A stretch of DNA of 5,677 bases from Candidatus Zymogenus sp. (GTDB lineage: Bacteria; Desulfobacterota; Zymogenia; Zymogenales; Zymogenaceae), in NCBI GenBank assembly GCA_030613285.1, contig JAUWME010000176.1, positions 1-5,677 of the forward strand. The letters are read 5' to 3'. The stretch's first letter is position 1. Each line of letters opens with the position of its first letter. Positions 1 to 4,700 of this stretch are shown here, one piece after another. The position numbers and the translations under genes were made by a program. The notes under the pieces are model-generated. The model did no database searches and was not told the DNA's origin. It was given only the letters and a program-made list of their open reading frames with translations.

Positions 1-618
1 TTTGACCTTATCTGTCAATGCCCCGGTAGGACATACTTCCACACAGGCCCCACAGAATTTGCAAGCGGCATCCTGCAGAGTCGAATTAAAGCTGGTACCA
101 ATGAAAGTGTTTATCCCACGATTTACCAATCCTATTGCGCCAACACCTCTGACCTCTTGGCACACCCTGACACATCGATCACACAAGATACACCTATCAA
201 GGTCTTTTTCGAACAGGGCCTCATCGATTGTAGGTGGAAATTCTTTGGGAGTAGGTGTGAATCCCGGCAGGAATTCTTTGATACCTACCCACTCGATAAC
301 CTTCATCAGTTGAGATGATTTATCTACCGCCTTTGGATGTTCGCTTAGTATAAACCAAACGAGGCTTTTTCTCAGCTCTTGAATTTTCTCAGTATTTGTA
401 TGGACAACCATTCCTTCGGAGACATTGGTTGTGCACGAGGCGGGATAGCCCCTCATGTTTTCTATTTCCACGATACACAATCGGCAAGCGCCGATATTGT
501 CTAAATCCGGGTGGTAGCACAAACTTGGGATATAGATACCAGATTGGAGGGCTGCCTCCAGCACTGTTTTGTTTTCTTCAACTTCGATTTGGATATTGTC
601 GATACTTAATTTAATCAT
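1..618 (-). CDS. NuoG/HydA/FdhA-like iron-sulfur subunit, N-terminal part (3' end outside window)
   Basis: The first 206 codons of an iron-sulfur protein are visible, with no stop before the window edge. The start is ATG at 618, overlapping the upstream TGA as ATGA, with AAGG 7 bases before it. Residues 1-75 form a ferredoxin-like [2Fe-2S] domain with ligands C34, C45, C48 and C62. A two-[4Fe-4S] ferredoxin domain follows: C143, C146, C149, C153 and C186, C189, C192, C196 (the second ends in CPTGAL). This order is that of the N-terminal part of NuoG, HydA of electron-bifurcating hydrogenases, NAD-linked FdhA, HoxU and short NuoG-like proteins such as BamI. Between the domains the family has a His(Cys)3 [4Fe-4S] site (H-x3-C-x2-C-x5-C). 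Here H94-P95 is kept but all three cysteines are absent. Its role is presumably to take electrons from, or give them to, the NuoE/NuoF pair encoded just upstream. The catalytic partner cannot be told, because any H-cluster, molybdopterin or FAD domain would lie beyond the edge; the protein could also end soon after as a short carrier. Confidence 0.88.
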   Translation of the reverse strand, partial: MIKLSIDNIQIEVEENKTVLEAALQSGIYIPSLCYHPDLDNIGACRLCIVEIENMRGYPASCTTNVSEGMVVHTNTEKIQELRKSLVWFILSEHPKAVDKSSQLMKVIEWVGIKEFLPGFTPTPKEFPPTIDEALFEKDLDRCILCDRCVRVCQEVRGVGAIGLVNRGINTFIGTSFNSTLQDAACKFCGACVEVCPTGALTDKVK

Positions 619-2369
619 TTTATTGCCTTAAAATCACATGCATCAATACATGCCTTACATTTTATGCACTTATCATTATTGATTTTTGCATACTCTTTTT
701 TCTTCCAATCGATGGCGCCACTGGGACAAACTTTGAAACACCTGCCGCATTTTGTACAGTTTTCTTCGATAACCACAAATTCAATAAGATCGACGCAGGC
801 ATTGGCGACACATTTTTTGTCTTCAATGTGGCTCTTGTACTCATCCATAAAATATTTTAGTGTAGTCAGTGTTGGATTGGGCGCTGTGTTTCCCAGGGCG
901 CAAAGGGCTGTGTCTTTAATCGAACTGCTTATTGTTTGCAAAAAATCGATATGTTCGGCTTTACCATTGCCTTCTGTTATTTTTTCGAGGACTTCTAACA
1001 TCCTCTTTAGGCCCACCCTGCACGGAATGCATTTGCCACAAGATTCTTCTACGGTGAAGGACTGAAAGAAGCGCGCCATATCCACCATGCAGGTTTTTTC
1101 ATCCATGACGACAAAGCCACCCGACCCCATAATTGCGCCGGTCTTGTTGAGAGATTCATATTCAATGGGTGTATCTAACTGGCTTTCTGGGAGACATCCC
1201 CCGGAAGGGCCCCCAATCTGCACCGCTTTGAAGGGTATCCTTTTTTTGACCATCCCCCCGCCGGAGCCATAGATAAGTTCACGAATTGTGGTTCCCATGG
1301 GGATTTCGACCAATCCCGTGTTTTTGACTTTGCCTGCAAGGGCAAACACCTTTGTACCTTTACTGTCATCTGTGCCTATTGATGAATACCAGTCTGCCCC
1401 TTTCACCATGATGTGTCTGATATTTGCCAGAGTTTCCACATTGTTGATTATTGTTGGCTTGCCCCACAAACCCTCCTTTGCGGGAAATGGTGGACGTTGT
1501 TTTGGAGACCCCCTTTTCCCCTCGATGGATGCAATGAGAGCGGTTTCCTCACCGCAAACAAAAGCCCCTGCCCCTTTTTTTATTGTAATATTAAATGAAA
1601 ACTTGCTTTTAAGGATATTGTTTCCCAAGTACCCTCTTTCATTGGCTTGCTCTATTGCAATTTCCAATCTACTTATTGCCAAGGGATATTCCGCCCGGCA
1701 ATAGACAATTCCATTATTTGCGCCAATGGCATAACCTGCGATTATCATCCCCTCAATTACAGCCTGTGGATCGCCTTCGAGGATGCTTCGATCCATAAAT
1801 GCGCCGGGGTCGCCTTCGTCTGCATTGCATATTACATATTTTTCATCGGATTTGACATCATAGCAGAACTCCCACTTCTTGCCGGTGGGAAATCCTGCCC
1901 CGCCCCTGCCCCGAAGCTGCGATTTTGTAACCTCCTCTACTACTTCTCTGGGGGTCATGGCAATTGCTATTTTGAGCGCTTCGTAGCCACCATTGGCCAG
2001 ATAATCATCGATATCCTCAGGGTCAATCTCTCCACAATTTGAAAGGACTATTCGCATCTGGCTTTTAAAAAACTGCTTGTAATCATCACCCGCCAGAAAT
2101 TTCTTTATCGGCTCTCCATTGACAAAATGACTCTCCACAATATTGGCAACATCTTCAGGTTTTACAAATTCGTAAGTAATCCTGCCAAGTTTGGGAGTTT
2201 CAATATCTACCAAGACATCTCGAAAAAGCCCCCTGTCGCCGGTTCTAACAATCAGGCAATTGTCGATAATCTTGTGACGTTTTAGCTCGGTCTCAAAGTT
2301 TTTCTCGACCTCTTCCGCACCAGCCGAAATTCCGCTTGTACCCATGCATATAAACACTTTGTTTTCCAT
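615..2369 (-). CDS. nuoF: NuoF/HydB-like NADH-binding flavoprotein with C-terminal 2[4Fe-4S] domain
   Basis: A 584-residue diaphorase subunit that exchanges electrons between NAD(H), FMN and iron-sulfur clusters in the cytoplasm. An N-terminal thioredoxin-like domain (about 1-95) is followed by the FMN/NADH domain, with GRGGAGFPTG (154-163), NADEGDPGAF (182-191) and GAGAFVCGEETAL (266-278). The SLBB region and the N3-type [4Fe-4S] site come next, ligands C444, C447, C450 and C490. The C-terminal extension has a C520-x4-C525 pair and two [4Fe-4S] motifs: C538, C541, C544, C548 and C568, C571, C574, C578. This extended architecture is that of HydB/HndC-type subunits of bifurcating hydrogenases and related enzymes, not of the shorter respiratory NuoF. 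Oddity: the N-terminal domain has GTSGISAGA and TGDRGLF where relatives carry [2Fe-2S] cysteines, so that cluster is probably lost. The ATG at 2369 is preferred over a TTG four codons upstream because GGTGAG lies just before the ATG and the homologous domain begins there. The gene lies 18 bp after the NuoE gene (from this start) and overlaps the next gene by 4 bp. Confidence 0.95.
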   Translation of the reverse strand: MENKVFICMGTSGISAGAEEVEKNFETELKRHKIIDNCLIVRTGDRGLFRDVLVDIETPKLGRITYEFVKPEDVANIVESHFVNGEPIKKFLAGDDYKQFFKSQMRIVLSNCGEIDPEDIDDYLANGGYEALKIAIAMTPREVVEEVTKSQLRGRGGAGFPTGKKWEFCYDVKSDEKYVICNADEGDPGAFMDRSILEGDPQAVIEGMIIAGYAIGANNGIVYCRAEYPLAISRLEIAIEQANERGYLGNNILKSKFSFNITIKKGAGAFVCGEETALIASIEGKRGSPKQRPPFPAKEGLWGKPTIINNVETLANIRHIMVKGADWYSSIGTDDSKGTKVFALAGKVKNTGLVEIPMGTTIRELIYGSGGGMVKKRIPFKAVQIGGPSGGCLPESQLDTPIEYESLNKTGAIMGSGGFVVMDEKTCMVDMARFFQSFTVEESCGKCIPCRVGLKRMLEVLEKITEGNGKAEHIDFLQTISSSIKDTALCALGNTAPNPTLTTLKYFMDEYKSHIEDKKCVANACVDLIEFVVIEENCTKCGRCFKVCPSGAIDWKKKEYAKINNDKCIKCKACIDACDFKAIK

Positions 2370-2373
2370 ATAT

Positions 2374-2379
2374 CTCACC
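2374..2379 (-). promoter_or_regulatory. Ribosome binding site deciding the NuoF-like start
   Basis: GGTGAG on the minus strand lies 4 bases before the ATG at 2369. It overlaps the alternative TTG start at 2381-2379, so it can serve only the ATG. The spacing is a little short. Confidence 0.5.
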
Positions 2380-2387
2380 AATACCTA

Positions 2388-2843
2388 TCAATACTTTTTA
2401 ATTAGTTCATCTATCTCTTGAAGTGAGAGGTTTCCATAAAAATCATCGTCAACTACAAGAACAGGCGCCATACCACAACAACCAAGACACGCAACCCTCT
2501 CCAGAGAAAACTTGCCGTCCTTTGTGGTTTCCCGCTCACTTATTCCTAATTTATCCTCAGTATAATCAAGGATTTCTTTTCCACCCATGACGTGACAGGC
2601 AGTGCCTTGGCAGACTTTGATTGTATGTTCACCTCTTGGAGTGGTATAGAATTGCGCGTAAAAAGTCAGGATACCGTAAATATCAACTGGAAAAATTGAC
2701 AACTCCTCAGATATTATTTCAATGGATTGTTCAGGAACATATCCATATCTGTCTTGAATATCTTGGAGCAGTGGTATTAGAATGCCCTCTTTCTTTTGAT
2801 ATTTTTCAATTTCCTTCTTTATATCAGCTGGGTTTACTTCCAT
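2388..2843 (-). CDS. nuoE: NuoE-like [2Fe-2S] subunit (24 kDa family)
   Basis: A 151-residue thioredoxin-like [2Fe-2S] protein of the NuoE/HydC/HndA family, the small partner of the NuoF flavoprotein. The N-terminal helical part contains the family signature GILIPLLQDIQDRYGYVP (20-37) and YGILTFYAQF (56-65). The cluster ligands are C78 and C83 (CQGTAC, C-x4-C) and C119 and C123 (CLGCC, C-x3-C). C122 is an extra cysteine next to a ligand, where many relatives have alanine. The protein is complete, near the usual length of about 150-170 residues, and starts at ATG 2843 with GAGAGGG 7 bases before it. It is the first gene of the left block, 225 bp after rnfE, and is followed 18 bp later by the NuoF-like gene, so the two are almost certainly co-transcribed. 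By family knowledge NuoE forms a heterodimer with NuoF and receives an electron from the FMN. Whether this pair serves a hydrogenase, a formate dehydrogenase or another enzyme depends on the third subunit. Confidence 0.95.
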   Translation of the reverse strand: MEVNPADIKKEIEKYQKKEGILIPLLQDIQDRYGYVPEQSIEIISEELSIFPVDIYGILTFYAQFYTTPRGEHTIKVCQGTACHVMGGKEILDYTEDKLGISERETTKDGKFSLERVACLGCCGMAPVLVVDDDFYGNLSLQEIDELIKKY

Positions 2844-3068
2844 TTATGCGCCCTCTCAAGTATATTATTGTTCAGTACTGTTTTGTAAACATATCAAGCA
2901 AGTTAGAAAACTATATTAGACCACAACCCCTACTGACTATTATCTATTAGCGCTCCCCACCTTTTTCACCATCCCGACAGTTATTAGGTTGCCCTTATCT
3001 CAATTTTACACCCCTTTGATTCAATCTCCATATTTACCTTCAACCACCTTCAGCCTTAATCTAATATA
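2844..3068. other. Intergenic region between rnfE and the NuoE-like gene
   Basis: This 225-bp stretch holds no credible gene on either strand. It is AT-rich near both ends. It contains a perfect 8-bp palindrome CAGTACTG at 2873-2880 that falls inside the spacer of a possible promoter, and the hairpin at the rnfE stop described separately. No GC-rich stem followed by a T run was found, so there is no evidence for an intrinsic terminator. The two gene blocks could therefore be one transcript or two. Confidence 0.6.
2862..2889 (-). promoter_or_regulatory. Possible sigma-70-type promoter for the NuoE-like gene
   Basis: On the minus strand TTTACA (2889-2884) and TAATAT (2867-2862) are separated by 16 bases, a fair match to -35/-10 boxes, with CAGTACTG (2880-2873) in the spacer. 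Against it, the predicted start of transcription (about 2855) would fall inside the GAGAGGG ribosome binding site at 2857-2851 and leave a very short leader. In AT-rich sequence such matches arise easily. Confidence 0.2.
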
Positions 3069-3074
3069 TTAGGC
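3053..3074 (-). other. Hairpin overlapping the rnfE stop codon
   Basis: On the minus strand GCCTAAT pairs with ATTAAGGC (one bulged A) around a 7-base loop, and the inner part contains the perfect 12-bp palindrome CTAATATATTAG (3061-3072). The rnfE TAA stop lies within the 5' arm. No U-run follows, so it is not a classical intrinsic terminator. It could protect or define a transcript 3' end, or be incidental. Confidence 0.35.
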
Positions 3075-3668
3075 AGTCCCCCTTATCTCTTCGATCTTGT
3101 TCATCAACGCAAGTAGTATCCCCAGTGTAATGAATGCACCGGGTGGGAGGATCATAATTATCAAGGGATAGAAGCCTTCACCAAAGAGAGTGATGCCGAG
3201 GATCGTTCCGTTTCCAAATATTTCTCTTATAGCGCCCAACACAAAGAGGCCGAGGGTAAATCCAATCCCCATTCCGAGGCCGTCAAGCAGCGATACGAAA
3301 AGCCCTTTTTTTGATGCGAATGCCTCCGCCCTTCCGAGGATTACGCAGTTGACTACTATGAGCGGAATAAATAGACCGAGAGTTTTGTGGAGATCGTGGA
3401 AGTAGCCGTTCATCACCAAATCCACGATGGTAACAAATGATGCAATGATAACGATGAATGATGGGATTCTGACCTTTGCAGGGATTACGTTTCTTAGGGC
3501 TGATACCACGAGGTTTGATGCAACGAGGACGAAGGTTGTTGCAAGCCCCATGGCGATTCCGTTTATAGCAGCGGTGGTGACGGCAAGGGTGGGACACATT
3601 CCCAGCACGAGCTTAAAAATTGGGTGCTCGTCCCAGAGACCCTTGGTAAATTCTGTTAAGTTTGACAT
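3069..3668 (-). CDS. rnfE: Rnf complex membrane subunit RnfE
   Basis: A 199-residue integral membrane protein with about six hydrophobic helices, homologous to NqrD. Family hallmarks are GMCPTLAVTTAAINGIAMG (23-41), VRIPSFIVIIASFVTIVDL (66-84), IPLIVVNCVILGRAEAFAS (101-119) and LLDGLGMGIGFTL (127-139). C25 and C108 match the conserved cysteines which, together with two from RnfA, hold the iron-sulfur centre buried in the membrane between the two subunits. That role is established for Rnf/Nqr and inferred here. The start is placed at ATG 3668 because AGAGG lies 7 bases before it and the family N-terminus begins near there; an upstream in-frame start at 3689 would add seven residues unlike the family. 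The gene is separated from rnfG by a 420-bp repeat-rich gap although D-G-E genes are normally tightly linked. No rnfA or rnfB follows it, so the operon would fit the A-B-C-D-G-E order if those genes lie upstream, outside the window. Confidence 0.96.
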   Translation of the reverse strand: MSNLTEFTKGLWDEHPIFKLVLGMCPTLAVTTAAINGIAMGLATTFVLVASNLVVSALRNVIPAKVRIPSFIVIIASFVTIVDLVMNGYFHDLHKTLGLFIPLIVVNCVILGRAEAFASKKGLFVSLLDGLGMGIGFTLGLFVLGAIREIFGNGTILGITLFGEGFYPLIIMILPPGAFITLGILLALMNKIEEIRGTA

Positions 3669-3675
3669 ATTGATT

Positions 3676-3680
3676 CCTCT
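3676..3680 (-). promoter_or_regulatory. Ribosome binding site deciding the rnfE start
   Basis: AGAGG on the minus strand lies 7 bases before the ATG at 3668. It sits downstream of the alternative in-frame start at 3689, so it supports only the shorter protein. Confidence 0.65.
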
Positions 3681-3699
3681 TATTTGCAACCAACCCCAA

Positions 3700-3727
3700 T
3701 TTATAATCTACCCCAACTTACAACCAA
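3700..3727 (-). promoter_or_regulatory. Weak candidate promoter upstream of rnfE
   Basis: On the minus strand TATAAA (3705-3700) is a good -10-like hexamer about 30 bases before the rnfE ATG. A poor -35-like TTGGTT lies 16 bases upstream of it. If real, it would let rnfE be transcribed separately from rnfD-rnfG, which the long gap would make useful. The boxes lie within repeat sequence, so chance is a serious alternative. Confidence 0.18.
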
Positions 3728-3753
3728 CCATCCTAAAAATTGCCAGCAACCCC
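3710..3753. repeat. 44-bp direct repeat, copy A
   Basis: This begins ACCCCAACTTACAACC and ends in TTGCCAGCAACCCC. It matches copy B (3920-3963) over 44 bp with one difference (A at 3739, G at 3949). The near identity contrasts with the looser similarity among the other units, which suggests a more recent duplication or conversion. Confidence 0.9.
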
Positions 3754-3811
3754 GGCCACTCAAGTTGCCAAAAATATTTTGTAACTGCCATCAGAGTTGC
3801 CAACTTGCAAA

Positions 3812-3895
3812 AGATTGCCACGTCATTAGCCCACCCTTCGGATGGTATATTCTTAATAGCGCCTACACCTGCGGTGCCTAATTCCTCGCAATGAC
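3812..3895. repeat. 84-bp element resembling a dispersed palindromic intergenic repeat
   Basis: The plus strand begins AGATTGCCACGTC and ends CCTCGCAATGAC. From memory, these ends match a family of short dispersed repeats seen in many bacterial genomes (GTCATTGCGAGGA...GTGGCAATCT on the other strand); this was not searched. It has a 6-bp inverted repeat, GTCATT (3822-3827) and AATGAC (3890-3895). Inside it the minus strand can form a hairpin CCATCC-GAA-GGGTGG (3845-3831, one G-U pair) and a smaller CACC-GCA-GGTG (3876-3866). It lies between the two 44-bp direct repeat copies. No gene is carried. Confidence 0.5.
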
Positions 3896-3919
3896 AGTTC
3901 TTTCAAACATTTGCGACCA

Positions 3920-3963
3920 ACCCCAACTTACAACCAACCATCCTAAAAGTTGCCAGCAACCCC
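3920..3963. repeat. 44-bp direct repeat, copy B
   Basis: This is the partner of copy A (3710-3753), offset by exactly 210 bp with a single mismatch. The two copies bracket the 84-bp element plus a short stretch of divergent sequence. Confidence 0.9.
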
Positions 3964-4088
3964 CATTTACAACCATCCCTCCCCAAAATATTGCCAGCAA
4001 CCCCCATTTGCGACAACCCCCAGATACTCCCACCAATATTGCCAGCAACCCCAATCAACAAATATACAACAGCCCCTCCCCAAGACAA

Positions 4089-4700
4089 TTATTGGGGGGA
4101 TCCCTTTGTGAGAATCTCTTCTTTTTTTTCAAAAAATCTTTTTAGTTCATCATCGATGGCAAAGACTACAGCTCTTGGGGAGATGGTGGCTCCGGTAATC
4201 TGGTCGATGTCTCCCCCGTCTTTTTTTACTCCCCACTTTGTGTTTTCGAGGTTTCTTCCGGGAAATAGTGAAAGGAAGGGCTCTTCGGCAATCTTGGTGC
4301 CCAGCCCCGGTGTTTCGGCGTGCCTGATGATTTCGATTCCGTGTATTGTACCATCGGGTGTAACACCAACCATGACTACGATGTCCCCGCCGTATCCTTC
4401 GGAGGATATTCCCTCGAAGGCCACACCAACGATTTCACCCTCCATCGTTGCTACATAGTAGTCTTTGGCGATATCATTTCCAGCATCGTCTTTTCCTATG
4501 ACAATTGATATTTTACCCTCATTTTCAGTATCGGGCTTATTATCATATTTTGGGAGGACGCTCCTGATTGCTTTGAGTTTTTCTTCTTTATATGCCAGCG
4601 CGATAGGCTCTTTGGTGAGTTCATTGACTTGGTATAACGCTACTGCTGCAATAAAGCAGATCAATGTCAAAACGAGAATGAGTTTTCCAATCTCCTTCAT
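4089..4700 (-). CDS. rnfG: Rnf complex flavin-binding subunit RnfG
   Basis: A 203-residue protein with one N-terminal membrane helix (about 6-24) and a soluble FMN-binding domain outside the membrane, homologous to NqrC. By family knowledge it carries FMN attached through a phosphoester bond to the last threonine of an S/T-G-A-T motif. Here the motif is TGAT (169-172), within ITGATISPRAV, so T172 is the expected attachment site. Other hallmarks are VGVTPDGTIHGIEII (111-125) and HAETPGLGTKI (127-137), which are typical of RnfG, and the W-G-V-K-K segment (156-160). RnfG passes electrons between RnfE/RnfA and RnfD inside the complex. The start ATG at 4700 overlaps the rnfD stop as ATGA, showing translational coupling, with a GGGGG run 9 bases before it. 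The protein looks complete. After its TAA stop the same frame stays open for 61 further codons through the repeat array, which is probably incidental. Confidence 0.97.
   Translation of the reverse strand: MKEIGKLILVLTLICFIAAVALYQVNELTKEPIALAYKEEKLKAIRSVLPKYDNKPDTENEGKISIVIGKDDAGNDIAKDYYVATMEGEIVGVAFEGISSEGYGGDIVVMVGVTPDGTIHGIEIIRHAETPGLGTKIAEEPFLSLFPGRNLENTKWGVKKDGGDIDQITGATISPRAVVFAIDDELKRFFEKKEEILTKGSPQ

Larger units (their letters stand above)
3682..4089. repeat. Degenerate tandem repeat array between rnfG and rnfE
   Basis: Nearly the whole 420-bp gap is built from related C-rich units (G-rich on the coding strand). The core TTGCCAGCAACCCC occurs exactly at 3740-3753, 3950-3963, 3991-4004 and 4039-4052, the last three 41 and 48 bp apart. 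A relative, ATTTGC(A/G)ACCAACCCCAA, occurs at 3682-3699 and 3909-3926, with a partial copy near 4006-4020. Further TTGCCA hexamers lie at 3765, 3797 and 3815. The units diverge in length and sequence, so this is an old or error-prone array, not a CRISPR. The gap contains no recognisable gene. It is interrupted by the element at 3812-3895. Confidence 0.8.

Noticed and set aside
2984..3031. A 15-codon ORF on the minus strand between rnfE and the NuoE-like gene, preceded by GAAGG
   Set aside because: It is too short to support, has no recognisable leader-peptide character such as runs of regulatory codons, and has no associated attenuator.
3053..3074. Intrinsic terminator after rnfE
   Set aside because: The hairpin is AT-rich in its inner part and no T run follows on the coding strand.
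3960..4081. G-quadruplex on the coding strand of the repeat array
   Set aside because: The G runs are numerous but separated by loops mostly longer than the canonical 1-7 bases, so a stable quadruplex is not supported by reading alone.
3903..4088. A separate small gene (61 codons, TTG start) after rnfG
   Set aside because: It has no ribosome binding site and consists of translated repeat units. It is better explained as noncoding repeat sequence.
3682..4089. CRISPR array
   Set aside because: Repeat units vary in length and sequence, spacers are themselves related to the repeats, and no cas gene is present.
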